Assembly (NCBI GenBank): GCA_008375315.1
Contig: CP032507.1
Coordinates: 3,000,071-3,064,070, forward strand
Length of the DNA: 64,000 nt
Source: Ectothiorhodospiraceae bacterium BW-2
Lineage (GTDB): Bacteria > Pseudomonadota > Gammaproteobacteria > Thiohalomonadales > Thiohalomonadaceae
Direction: 5' to 3'
The number at the start of each line of letters is the position of its first letter. Position 1 is the first letter of the stretch. A program made the translations under genes and the position numbers. Shown piece after piece: positions 7,211 to 15,968 of this stretch. The notes under the pieces were generated by a model that did not search any database, was not told the DNA's origin, and was given only the letters and a program-made list of their open reading frames with translations.

Positions 7211-10200
7211 ATGAGTCGGGATAAGCGGCGTCATAAACGCTACCCCATTACCCTTGAGGTTGTGTTGTCTTTTAGTGGCCGTTCGCCGCTTCGCTGTCAG
7301 GCACGCGACTTCTGTGTCGGCGGGCTCTATGTCGATATCGATCAGGGGGTGTCAGGGGTTAAGCTAGGGGAGCCACTAACGGTCGAATTCGATACCCCTG
7401 AGGGGGGGCATTTTCTCGAAGCGGAGGTGGTACGCATCGTCGATCAGGGGCTAGGGATCCACTTTACGCGGCAAGATATGGCCGCGTTGGCCTTTATGCA
7501 GCGCTGCACCGCCTCCTCCCCCCCGAACCTAGCGGCAGCGGCACAGATAGCAGCGCAGCTAGAGGAGGGGGTAACGCTGCTATTTAAACGAGCGCTTGAG
7601 CAGGTGAGTGAGGCGCTGCTACAGCGTACCGATTCGCTCTCTGAGCAGGGGGAGCGCTACGAACTCTATCAACTAGCGCAACAGCTAGCGCAACCTAAAC
7701 GGCAGCAGCGACTATTACAACAGCTAGAGCAGTTATGGCAGCAGCGATACGAACACCCCCTAAAAGAGAGCGTTAGTGAATCGGCCGAGCTCTCGTTAAT
7801 CGATACCGAACAGTTTGAGCGCTGGTTACTGCTAGATAGGTGTGCGGCTGAACTGAGAGAGCGTTGTGAAGAGCCTAACCATCAGCTAGAGCTGAGCCTA
7901 CGGCAGTTACCACGGTTTAATCGTGGTGAGCAGGAGCCGCCTTGGGCGATTAAACCACTACTACAGTGCTGGATTGATGGGCTTGAACCGCTCTGTCAGC
8001 AGCTAATAGCGGTGCGCCTGCTGCTCGATTTCTGGCGTGACGAGATGGCTTTGCCCTATCTGCGACTTCTACAACAGCTTACCCAGACGCTACAGCAGCA
8101 CGGCATCGGCCCTGAACGCCCGCCCTCTATCGAACAGACGCTTTTTAGCCGTCACAGTCGTCGCAGTGAAGGGGAGAGAGAGAGAGAGAGGGAGAGTCGA
8201 GAGGTGATCGATAGCCCTCAAAAGAGCGCCGAGGAGTCGAGTGGCACGGCCCCCCCGCTAACCGCGCTGCGACACTACCTGCGCCATCTAAACAGCGCGA
8301 TTGCCGCATCGCCATCGTCGCCACTAGCGGCAACCCCTCTTCGAATCAGCCGAGAGCGCCTGCTCGCCGCTGCGCATCAACTCCCTCCTGAGCGCCATAC
8401 GGGGCGCTATGAGCAGCTACAGCAGATTCTGGCACAGCAGGGGGAGGGGCAGATAGAGCCAGAGCTAGCGGAGTCGATACAGTTAGCCGATACGCTGTTT
8501 AGCTATGTGCGTCGAGATCAACGCTACTCCCCATCGAGCCAGCGCTGGTTTGATCAGCTTGAACCCTCACTGTTTAAGGCACTGATACAGCGGCCCACCC
8601 TGCTAGAGAGCGAAAGTGATCTACTCAATACCCTCTGTCAGAGCCTAAATGAGTTAGCCTATCTGGTGCCAGAGCAGCGTAGAGCCGATTATGAACGAGT
8701 TGACCAGGTAGTGCGGCAGCAGTTTGAACAGCTACATGAGCGTATCGAGTGTGATGAGCAGGCACTACAACAGAGCTGCGATAAAATTAGCGCGTTAACC
8801 GAAGAGTATCAGCAACACTACCAACAGCAGCGCAGGGTACAAATTGAGGCGATGGAGCAGCAGCAGCGCCACTCTGTTGCCGAACAGAGAGTGGCGAGAG
8901 AGCTCGATCACCGTTTTGCCGCTCGCCAGCTACCGACGCTACTCGGAGAGATTATTGAGGCGGGTTGGTACCCATTACTGCGACAGGTTGTGCTGCGAGA
9001 GGGGGAGGAGAGCCCGCAGTACCAGATCTACCTAAAGGGGCTAGAGCAGCTCCTGCTCTTTCTCGACTACCCTCAAGACTACAATAGCGTACAGCAGCAG
9101 CGGGCGTTTAAGCTCTACGCTTGGTTTGAAAAGATGTTACGGCTAAATAGCACTCAACCGCACCGGCTGACAACCCTGCTATCGACCCTCTCCTTAGCGC
9201 TAGCGACATCGGCCAACTATCGTATCCAGCTACCACGAGAGCGAGTCGAGGCAAGGCTGCCTAAACTGCAACCTTCGGTAGAGAGCTGGCGTCCACAAGA
9301 GTTAACGGCCAAAAGGTGGCAACACTTTGTGCGTCAGGGGCAGAATTTAGGGGAGGGGGATCGAATCCTGTTTCAGCGCCAGCCCGATACCGCGGCGGAG
9401 CCGCTAGAGCTCGCATGGTCGGATCAGCAGCGGCAGCGCTATCTATTTATCGACCACTCAGGCCAAGCCGCACTCGACTGCTCTTTAGGGGAGTTAGCAC
9501 AAAAGTTCCACCAAAAGACGGTGAGCCTCTTAGAGCGCAGCGGCTTAAAGATAAATGAGCGAGCCTCGCAACAGCTACTGCAAGATCTGCACCAGTCGGT
9601 GCTACAGCAGGCTAATCGGGACGAGTTGACCCTACTTTTAGGTCGTCGTGCCTTTTTACGCGAGCTAGAGCGGGCGATCTTTATCGTACTGCACCAGCAG
9701 CTAACCGCACTACTGCTCATCGTGAATGTTAACCAGTTTCGGCTGATTAATCAGCTCTATGGTAACGAGGGGGGCGATCAACTGCTGCGCCAACTTGCCA
9801 CCGTGATGAGGGCACAGCTAGGTGACGCGTCGATAGCAGCCCGCATTAATGGTGATGAGTTTGCGCTGCTGCTACGGGCGGATTCAGTCGAGGAGGCGAG
9901 TCAGCAGGCAGTCGCGCTCACAACCGCTTTAGCGGGGAGCGTTTTTCTCTGGCAGGGGAGCCCCATCCCCTTTTCGCTGCGAGCCGGAGCGGTAGTGTTA
10001 AGCGAGGCGTTGATCTCAGCTAGCGAGCTAATTAACCTAGCGAATAAGGCCTGCCAGCGAGCATTAGAGCGGCGTGTTACGGTGATTATCATCGACATAG
10101 AGGAGTCGATAGCACTGCTGCAGCAGGGGAGTGTCCAGCAGTTAATGGGCCGTTTGACCGAGATGATGACACAGAATCGGCTACGCTTGCGGGCACAGGA

Positions 10201-10894
10201 GATTGCGCCGATAGATCGCGCCAGCGGCTATCTTAAACATTACGAAATTCTCCTCTCAGTGGTCGATGAGGATGAGACTCCGCTACCGCTGTTTGAGTTC
10301 ATTCAGGCGGCGGAGAGCTTCGGCCGGATGCAGGAGGTTGATCGCTGGGTGGTGGAGGCGACCTTTCGTTGGTTAAATCAGCACCACCACCAGCTACGGC
10401 AGTGTGCTGGGGTATCGATTAACCTCTCTGGACAGAGCGTGGGAGAGAGCGCTTTTCTTGAGTTTGTCCAGCAGCAGCTAGCGGCGGCGCAATTTAGCCC
10501 GACACTGGTCTGTTTCGAGGTGACAGAGACCTCGGCTGTGACCAACATAGACGATGCGATCTATTTTATTAACTCGCTTAAAGCGAGCGGCTGTCGTTTC
10601 TCGTTAGACGATTTTGGTACTGGCTACGCCTCTTATGCCTATCTACAGCGACTTCCGGTGGATTATCTGAAGATTGATGGGGTATTTATTAAAACTATCG
10701 CTAGCTCTGAGCAGGACTATCTGTTAGTGAAGTCGATTAACGATATTGGCCATATTCTCGGCAAACGGACGGTAGCCGAATATGTTGAAAATAGCCAAAT
10801 TCTTGACCGGCTCCAAACGCTAGGGGTCGATTATGGCCAGGGGTACCAAATCCATCGACCGGTACCGCTTGAGCAGCTAATGATCACGATCTAA
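7211..10894 (+). CDS. PilZ-DUF1631-like-GGDEF-EAL cyclic-di-GMP protein
   Basis: A 1227-aa multidomain signalling protein. Residues 1-100 are PilZ-like: RRHKR gives the RxxxR motif and RDFCVGGLY the D-x-S-x-x-G motif with Cys replacing Ser. The long glutamine-rich middle (about 110-790) resembles DUF1631, ending in RYLFIDHSGQAALDC near 745. GGDEF spans about 800-960, with the signature degenerate as NGDEF near 878-882. EAL spans about 980-1225: the EAL triplet is EIL (KHYEILLS near 1010), but FEVTET, DDFGTGYASY, YLKIDG and AEYVEN are kept, so phosphodiesterase activity is plausible while cyclase activity is doubtful. No membrane segment is visible. A (GA)8.5 tract near codon 321 could shift the frame. 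The paralogue without GGDEF-EAL lies just beyond metG. Confidence 0.8.
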   Translation: MSRDKRRHKRYPITLEVVLSFSGRSPLRCQARDFCVGGLYVDIDQGVSGVKLGEPLTVEFDTPEGGHFLEAEVVRIVDQGLGIHFTRQDMAALAFMQRCTASSPPNLAAAAQIAAQLEEGVTLLFKRALEQVSEALLQRTDSLSEQGERYELYQLAQQLAQPKRQQRLLQQLEQLWQQRYEHPLKESVSESAELSLIDTEQFERWLLLDRCAAELRERCEEPNHQLELSLRQLPRFNRGEQEPPWAIKPLLQCWIDGLEPLCQQLIAVRLLLDFWRDEMALPYLRLLQQLTQTLQQHGIGPERPPSIEQTLFSRHSRRSEGERERERESREVIDSPQKSAEESSGTAPPLTALRHYLRHLNSAIAASPSSPLAATPLRISRERLLAAAHQLPPERHTGRYEQLQQILAQQGEGQIEPELAESIQLADTLFSYVRRDQRYSPSSQRWFDQLEPSLFKALIQRPTLLESESDLLNTLCQSLNELAYLVPEQRRADYERVDQVVRQQFEQLHERIECDEQALQQSCDKISALTEEYQQHYQQQRRVQIEAMEQQQRHSVAEQRVARELDHRFAARQLPTLLGEIIEAGWYPLLRQVVLREGEESPQYQIYLKGLEQLLLFLDYPQDYNSVQQQRAFKLYAWFEKMLRLNSTQPHRLTTLLSTLSLALATSANYRIQLPRERVEARLPKLQPSVESWRPQELTAKRWQHFVRQGQNLGEGDRILFQRQPDTAAEPLELAWSDQQRQRYLFIDHSGQAALDCSLGELAQKFHQKTVSLLERSGLKINERASQQLLQDLHQSVLQQANRDELTLLLGRRAFLRELERAIFIVLHQQLTALLLIVNVNQFRLINQLYGNEGGDQLLRQLATVMRAQLGDASIAARINGDEFALLLRADSVEEASQQAVALTTALAGSVFLWQGSPIPFSLRAGAVVLSEALISASELINLANKACQRALERRVTVIIIDIEESIALLQQGSVQQLMGRLTEMMTQNRLRLRAQEIAPIDRASGYLKHYEILLSVVDEDETPLPLFEFIQAAESFGRMQEVDRWVVEATFRWLNQHHHQLRQCAGVSINLSGQSVGESAFLEFVQQQLAAAQFSPTLVCFEVTETSAVTNIDDAIYFINSLKASGCRFSLDDFGTGYASYAYLQRLPVDYLKIDGVFIKTIASSEQDYLLVKSINDIGHILGKRTVAEYVENSQILDRLQTLGVDYGQGYQIHRPVPLEQLMITI
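8174..8190 (+). repeat. (GA)8.5 dinucleotide tract inside coding sequence
   Basis: Seventeen bases of uninterrupted GA alternate inside the PilZ-GGDEF-EAL gene and encode GERERERES. A change of one repeat unit would shift the frame about a quarter of the way into the protein, removing GGDEF and EAL. Confidence 0.8.
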
Positions 10895-10946
10895 AAACCG
10901 TCATGGCGATTTAACTGTACAGTTGACTAGCGCATAGTGGGGCTAT

Positions 10947-10961
10947 TTTGGTATGGTTAGC
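10947..10961 (+). repeat. 15-bp direct repeat, copy 2, upstream of metG
   Basis: Identical copy of TTTGGTATGGTTAGC found at 7152-7166. Here it lies in the 130-base gap between the GGDEF-EAL gene and metG. A TTGACT stands at 10923-10928, but 23 bases from TATGGT is too far for a standard promoter. Confidence 0.45.
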
Positions 10962-11024
10962 GGCTTGCAGTTTGGGTAAACAGGCCAGTTTAAAATTTTA
11001 ACTTAACAGGAAACCGTCACCACT

Positions 11025-13025
11025 ATGCCAACCTCTTTGCGCAAAATCGTTGTTACCAGTGCTCTCCCTTATGCCAACGGGCCGATCCATTTAGGCCATT
11101 TAGTGGAGTATATTCAGACCGATATCTGGGTTCGGTTTCAGCGGTGTCGGGGTCACGAGTGCCACTATGTCTGCGCCGATGATGCTCACGGCACCCCCAT
11201 TATGTTGCGTGCCCAGAGCGAAGGGGTAGAGCCAGAGACGCTGATTGAGCGGATAGCGCAGGAGCATAAAGCCGATTTTGCCGCCTTTGCCATCGGTTTT
11301 GATAACTACTACACCACCCATAGCGACGAGAATCGCTACTTTGCCGAGCTGATCTATACCCGCCTGAAGGAGGGGGGCTACATTAACCAGCGTACCATTA
11401 CCCAAGCCTATGATGCCGACAAAGAGATGTTTTTGCCCGATAGGTTTGTGACGGGGGAGTGTCCGAAGTGTGGCGCAGCTAATCAGTATGGCGATTCGTG
11501 TGAACAGTGTGGTGCGACCTATACCCCGACCGAGTTAAAAAATCCGCGTTCAGTACTCTCCGGCTCCACACCCATTGAGCGAGAGTCGGAGCACTACTTT
11601 GTCGATCTCTCCCGCTTTGAGGCGACATTAAAGCAGTGGATTCGCGATAGTCAGCTACAAGGGGCGATTGCGAGTAAGCTCAATGAGTGGTTCGAGGCGG
11701 GACTCAGTGATTGGGATATCTCTCGTGACGCCCCCTACTGGGGGTTTAAGATCCCCGGTACCGATGACAAATATTTCTATGTCTGGCTCGATGCCCCGAT
11801 AGGCTATATGGCCAGTTTTCAGAACTACTGCCGTCAACACAACCTTGAGTTTGATCGCTACTGGGGGGCCGATAGTCAGAGTGAGCTCTACCACTTTATC
11901 GGTAAGGATATCGCCTATTTTCACACCCTATTTTGGCCGGCGATGCTCTATGGCGGCGGTTTTCGGCTGCCAACGGCGGTCTATTGTCACGGCTTTTTAA
12001 CGGTGAATGGCCAGAAGATGTCCAAATCGCGCGGCACCTTCATTATGGCTCGCAGCTACCTTAACCATCTGAATCCGGAGTATTTGCGCTACTACTTCGC
12101 CTCGAAATTGAGTGACGGTATCGACGATCTTGATCTCAATTTGGACGATTTTATCCAAAAGGTGAACTCCGATTTAGTCGGCAAAGTGGTGAATATTGCT
12201 AGCCGCTGCGCCGGATTTATTAGCAAACGCTTTGAGGGCCAACTCTCCGAGACTTTAGCCGATGAGGCGCTGTGGCAGCAAGGGGTTGGTGCCGGTGAGG
12301 AGATTGCCGCCTGCTATGAAGTGCGACAATATAGCAAAGCGATGCGACTGGTGATGCAGTTAGCCGATCGCGCCAATGGCTATATCGATGAACAGAAACC
12401 GTGGCTGGTGGCCAAAGAGGAGAGTCGGGCACTCGAACTACAACAGATCTGTACCATGGGGCTCAACCTCTTTTACCAATTAGTGATCTATCTAAAGCCG
12501 GTACTGCCGCTACTAGCCCATCAAGCCGAGCAGTTTTTGGCTACCGGGCCGCTGTGCTGGCAGCAGCTAGCACAGCCGCAGTTAGGGCGTAAAATTGAGC
12601 GTTATCAGCCTCTTATGCAACGAGTAGATCCCAAGGCGGTTGCGGCGATGGTGGAGCAGTCGCAGCCGTCAGAAGCCTCGACAGGGTTGAGCGATCTGGC
12701 ACAGCGCATCAGTATCGACGAGTTTGCCAAAGTCGATCTGCGCGTGGCCAAAATTGTCGCGGCCGAAGCGGTCGAAGGGGCCGATAAGCTGCTACGGCTT
12801 CAGCTCGACTTAGGGCCGGAGCAGCGACAGGTCTTTGCCGGCATTAAGTCAGCCTACGCCCCAGACGATCTGATAGGGCGCCTAACCGTGATGGTGGCTA
12901 ATCTACAGCCGCGCAAAATGCGCTTTGGCCTCTCTGAAGGGATGGTATTAGCGGCAGGAGGGGAGGCAGGGCTGTTTCTACTACAGCCCGATAAGGGTGC
13001 TGAACCCGGGATGCCTATTCGCTAA
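11025..13025 (+). CDS. metG: Methionyl-tRNA synthetase
   Basis: Charges tRNA-Met. A class I synthetase of 666 aa, the usual length for the form with a C-terminal tRNA-binding domain. The HIGH-type signature is HLGH (22-25), the KMSKS loop is QKMSKSRG near 329-336, and the zinc knuckle contains CPKCG and CEQCG near 147-166. The last roughly 110 residues (from [20 protein letters not shown]) are the EMAP/Trbp111-type dimerisation and tRNA-binding domain. The ATG at 11025 is preceded by an AACAGGAAACC ribosome site. It sits between two paralogous PilZ/DUF1631-like genes, which is not a usual context. Confidence 0.98.
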   Translation: MPTSLRKIVVTSALPYANGPIHLGHLVEYIQTDIWVRFQRCRGHECHYVCADDAHGTPIMLRAQSEGVEPETLIERIAQEHKADFAAFAIGFDNYYTTHSDENRYFAELIYTRLKEGGYINQRTITQAYDADKEMFLPDRFVTGECPKCGAANQYGDSCEQCGATYTPTELKNPRSVLSGSTPIERESEHYFVDLSRFEATLKQWIRDSQLQGAIASKLNEWFEAGLSDWDISRDAPYWGFKIPGTDDKYFYVWLDAPIGYMASFQNYCRQHNLEFDRYWGADSQSELYHFIGKDIAYFHTLFWPAMLYGGGFRLPTAVYCHGFLTVNGQKMSKSRGTFIMARSYLNHLNPEYLRYYFASKLSDGIDDLDLNLDDFIQKVNSDLVGKVVNIASRCAGFISKRFEGQLSETLADEALWQQGVGAGEEIAACYEVRQYSKAMRLVMQLADRANGYIDEQKPWLVAKEESRALELQQICTMGLNLFYQLVIYLKPVLPLLAHQAEQFLATGPLCWQQLAQPQLGRKIERYQPLMQRVDPKAVAAMVEQSQPSEASTGLSDLAQRISIDEFAKVDLRVAKIVAAEAVEGADKLLRLQLDLGPEQRQVFAGIKSAYAPDDLIGRLTVMVANLQPRKMRFGLSEGMVLAAGGEAGLFLLQPDKGAEPGMPIR

Positions 13026-13051
13026 CCGTATTTAAGAGCAGGGAGAGAGTT

Positions 13052-14911
13052 ATGGGGGAAGAGGCGCGTAGTTATGTCAGACACAAGATCGATCTGGCGG
13101 CAATGACCACCTTTGCCGGTCAGTACTCTACTTTGTGTACCATTCGTGACTTCTGCATTGGGGGGCTATTTCTCGACTGCAAGGAGTTTGTTGGCAATCA
13201 ACTCCCCGCTGAGGTGGGTATGGGATCGGCACTAATCGTCGAGTTTGACACCCCTGAGGGGGGGCTATTTCTGGAAGGGGAGATTGTCAGACTCAGCGAA
13301 GAGAGCGGTATTGGGGTTAAGGTCACCGAGCGTAATCTGGAGGCGATTCTGTTTTTGCAAGCAGAGGCCTCATCCCACGCCAATCGACAGCAGCAGGAGA
13401 GTCGCCGCGAGCTTATTCGCCGCGAGTGTGCTGGGGTTATTTCAGCCTTTTTGAGCTGGTTTTTCGAGTCTGCGCTACAGAAGATTGAAGACTATCTATT
13501 TGAGCTCTATAACCAAGCAGAGGGTAAGGAGAGAGAGCCCTTTCATGAGGCCTTTTTACTGCTGCAACAGAAGAGCTGGCAGGTACGCAACGCTCTGATG
13601 CGGCGAGTTGAGCAGCAGCTTTTGACCCTCTCTGAGAGCGATACGGCAGCGGGTTATCAACTCGCACTAGCGACGCTAGATAAACGGGATGTGGTAGATA
13701 ATGTCTCCTTCAGTAACTGGATCTCTATTACCAATTTGGTCAATGAGATAGAGCATCGCAAAGGGGCGGACATTGTCATTATGGAGGCACGCCTGTCGGA
13801 GATAGCGGTTGTGCCGGTGACTCGGGAGAGTCATCCTGCCGGACCGTTAGCCATTATCAATATATTTGGCAATGTGTTGCAGGAGTTTTTTCCCAATCCT
13901 GAGGTCTCAAACAGTATCTTTAAGACCTTTGCCGCGCTGTTTCAGCGCCGTTACGGTGAGTTACTGAATGAACTTGGCCTCTGTCTCGATAAACACGGCA
14001 TCTCTAAACACTGCGCCACCGACGATGAGCCAGCCCCTCTTGCAGGGGAGAAAACCGACCCGAAACTGGAGTTACCGCTAGCGCTAGAACCTATCCAGCA
14101 ACGGGGTATCGACTCTCATCTGCATAAGATCAATGGTAGCTACACTTGGCCACAGTTACCGGAGGGGGATGAGGGGATAGAGGAGGAGATGGGACTGCCC
14201 CACCAGCTCGCACAGCAGCTCAAACGGGCGATACAACAGGCTAGAACGGCGCGGTTAAAACAGCTTCTCGCTCAAAAGTTGGAGAAGATTCTCTGTGGTC
14301 AGGCGATGCCTGCGATCGTGTTTGAATTTCTCAATTTAGGGTGGAAAAATCTGCTGCTAGCTATTTTGAAACGGGAGGGGGTATCGAGTACCAATTTTGT
14401 CACCTACTTAAAAGTATTGGAGCAGTTGAGCCTGTTTTTAAGCTATCAGAAGCCGTTTAATGAAGATCAACAGCAGCGAGCCAATAGACTACTGCACTGG
14501 CTTGAGCGGGTGTTTCCGGTGGCCGCAACCGATAGCGCAGCGGCAGAGCAGCTATTAGAGCGCCTGCGGCGACTATTGCAGAGAGAACCGGCTGCAAGGT
14601 ATCAGCAGTTGTGGCATAGGATAGAGGCAATGCCTAAAGTGCGGCCTGAATCCTCTCTTAAACGACTAGCCCCTGAGGAGGGGAGTGACACCGAATTGTG
14701 GCAGAGTCTGGTAAAGCGTTGCCAACTACTGCATAAGGGGGAGGGGATGATAGCTAAAGTATCGGGGCATCCGATCTGCTTTAACCTGCTCTGGAAAGAT
14801 GGCTATACCGAGCAGTTACTGTTTATCGATGGTGATCGTAGTCAGCTACTGCAATTAAGCATGGGCGAGCTAGCGCTCGGTATCTATACTCGAAAATATT
14901 ATTGGATCTGA
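13052..14911 (+). CDS. PilZ/DUF1631-like protein without GGDEF-EAL
   Basis: A 619-aa paralogue of the N-terminal two thirds of the 1227-aa protein encoded at 7211. It has a PilZ-like N-terminus with RSYVR (RxxxR) and RDFCIGGLF, again with Cys for Ser in the D-x-S-x-x-G motif. Shared blocks include VEFDTPEGG followed by FLEGEIVR (FLEAEVVR in the paralogue). The C-terminus QLLFIDGDRSQLLQLSMGEL matches the end of the DUF1631-like part of the paralogue. The central part is helical and rich in Gln, Leu and Glu. No enzymatic domain is visible; a c-di-GMP receptor or partner role is inferred. GGGAGAGAG precedes the ATG, and the stop is six bases before the RfaH-like start, suggesting co-translation. 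Confidence 0.7.
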   Translation: MGEEARSYVRHKIDLAAMTTFAGQYSTLCTIRDFCIGGLFLDCKEFVGNQLPAEVGMGSALIVEFDTPEGGLFLEGEIVRLSEESGIGVKVTERNLEAILFLQAEASSHANRQQQESRRELIRRECAGVISAFLSWFFESALQKIEDYLFELYNQAEGKEREPFHEAFLLLQQKSWQVRNALMRRVEQQLLTLSESDTAAGYQLALATLDKRDVVDNVSFSNWISITNLVNEIEHRKGADIVIMEARLSEIAVVPVTRESHPAGPLAIINIFGNVLQEFFPNPEVSNSIFKTFAALFQRRYGELLNELGLCLDKHGISKHCATDDEPAPLAGEKTDPKLELPLALEPIQQRGIDSHLHKINGSYTWPQLPEGDEGIEEEMGLPHQLAQQLKRAIQQARTARLKQLLAQKLEKILCGQAMPAIVFEFLNLGWKNLLLAILKREGVSSTNFVTYLKVLEQLSLFLSYQKPFNEDQQQRANRLLHWLERVFPVAATDSAAAEQLLERLRRLLQREPAARYQQLWHRIEAMPKVRPESSLKRLAPEEGSDTELWQSLVKRCQLLHKGEGMIAKVSGHPICFNLLWKDGYTEQLLFIDGDRSQLLQLSMGELALGIYTRKYYWI

Positions 14912-14916
14912 CGATT

Positions 14917-15411
14917 GTGCAACAGTGGTATCTCATTCAAACGAAGCCGAGACGGGAGAGCTTAGCTGAGAAAAATCTGCAACAGCAGGGGTTTATGACC
15001 TATCTGCCGTGGTTACTAACTCGCAAACGGCTACGCGAGCGCTGGCGTGAGGTAATCGAGCCGCTCTTTCCTCGCTACCTATTTATTCAGCTCGATCTTG
15101 ACACCGATAATTCGGCACCGATTCGCTCTACCTTCGGGGTGAGTCGAATGGTTCGTTTCGGGGATACTCCTGCCACGGTGCCCGATGTAGTGATTACATC
15201 GCTACAGCAGCGTGAGCAGGAGGGGATCATTCGCTTAACCGATCAGACCCGCTTCAAAAAAGGGGATAAGCTGCGTATCGCCGAGGGGCCAATGAAGGAG
15301 TTAGAGGCGATATTTCAGTGCCAGCGTGGCGAGGATCGAGCCATCGTACTCATCACTGTGCTAGGCGAGCTGCGGCAGGTCAATATCGATATTAACCATC
15401 TAGTATTGTAA
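14917..15411 (+). CDS. NusG/RfaH-family transcription elongation factor
   Basis: A 164-aa protein with an NGN domain: QQWYLIQTKPRRESLAEKNL at the start, then EPLFPRYLFIQLD and the C-terminal KOW-like region KGDKLRIAEGPMKELEAIFQ. The pattern fits RfaH-type paralogues of NusG, which bind RNA polymerase at ops-like sites and let it read through long operons, often for surface polysaccharides. I start it at GTG 14917 because family members begin close to QQWYL; a TTG at 14902 would overlap the preceding gene. No polysaccharide operon or obvious target follows, so the target lies elsewhere. It could be a local partner of the PilZ/DUF1631 gene, which is unusual. Confidence 0.8.
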   Translation: MQQWYLIQTKPRRESLAEKNLQQQGFMTYLPWLLTRKRLRERWREVIEPLFPRYLFIQLDLDTDNSAPIRSTFGVSRMVRFGDTPATVPDVVITSLQQREQEGIIRLTDQTRFKKGDKLRIAEGPMKELEAIFQCQRGEDRAIVLITVLGELRQVNIDINHLVL

Positions 15412-15418
15412 CTAGGGG

Positions 15419-15646
15419 TTAATACCACACCGCATAACCACACCCTGTAGCAGCTCCACAGAGCGGGTAGTAGTGCGTGGTGATGGTGTTCGTGGCACAG
15501 GCGGAGTAGCCGCAGCTAGTGGTGGTTGTTAAGGTCGCCGGAACGGTGGTTGCGCCATTGACATAGTAGTGAGAGCAACCGACTAGAAAGGGGGTGGTAA
15601 CTAGGGCGATGGCTAATAGTGGGTAGCGGATGGAGGAAAGTCGCAT
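15419..15646 (-). CDS. Small Cys/Tyr-rich lipoprotein
   Basis: A 75-aa reading frame whose N-terminus MRLSSIRYPLLAIALVTTPF followed by LVGC is a classic lipoprotein signal with the lipidated Cys at position 24. The mature part of 52 residues is rich in Thr, Tyr and Cys, with CGYSAC, HYYPLCG and CGYAVWY at the end. The start is preceded by TCAAGGAGCCTTAAA, a strong ribosome site. I recognise no family. It is convergent with the RfaH-like gene, whose stop is seven bases away. The clear signal peptide and ribosome site argue that it is real; function unknown. Confidence 0.65.
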   Translation of the reverse strand: MRLSSIRYPLLAIALVTTPFLVGCSHYYVNGATTVPATLTTTTSCGYSACATNTITTHYYPLCGAATGCGYAVWY

Positions 15647-15968
15647 TTTAAGGCTCCTTGAGAGTTAGGTGAAGGTCATCGTTAATCACTGCTGAGCGAT
15701 TAGACAACAATTACTAGCGAAAGACAAGAGCTAATCGGGTGTGATTCAAGCTGTGCTTTTTAGGAGGCTATTTCATCACAGTAGGGGCGGGTATCAAGCT
15801 CGTCCCTCCCTTAAATAGAAATCGCGAGCTTGACAGAACGATGAACAAGGCCGTGCTCGGCTATCGGCAAGACGGAAGATACCCAATAATTTCTGTAGTC
15901 ACCTATAGCACTGTCGCGTGCTTTTCGGTACATTAGCGGCCCTTACGAATGGAGAGTGGTGGTGACAA
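15647..15968. other. 322-bp intergenic region before parC
   Basis: Holds the upstream region of the lipoprotein gene, a REP-like hairpin element near 15781-15833, and the parC leader. The parC ATG at 15969 has GGAGAGTGGTGGTGACAA upstream. I see no convincing -35/-10 pair for parC, no tRNA and no small reading frame I would defend. Confidence 0.5.
15781..15833. repeat. REP-like GC-rich hairpin and 9-bp inverted repeat
   Basis: GTAGGGGCGGG at 15781 can fold with CGTCCC at 15801-15806. An overlapping perfect inverted repeat pairs TCAAGCTCG (15794-15802) with CGAGCTTGA (15825-15833). The GGGGCGGG core is shared with hairpins at 41966-41997 (inverted) and, more loosely, 50193-50215. It looks like a dispersed palindromic repeat. 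Confidence 0.45.

Noticed and set aside
15647-15968. tRNA or small RNA in the longest gene-free stretch
   Set aside because: No cloverleaf arms or CCA end; only palindromes consistent with a REP-like element.
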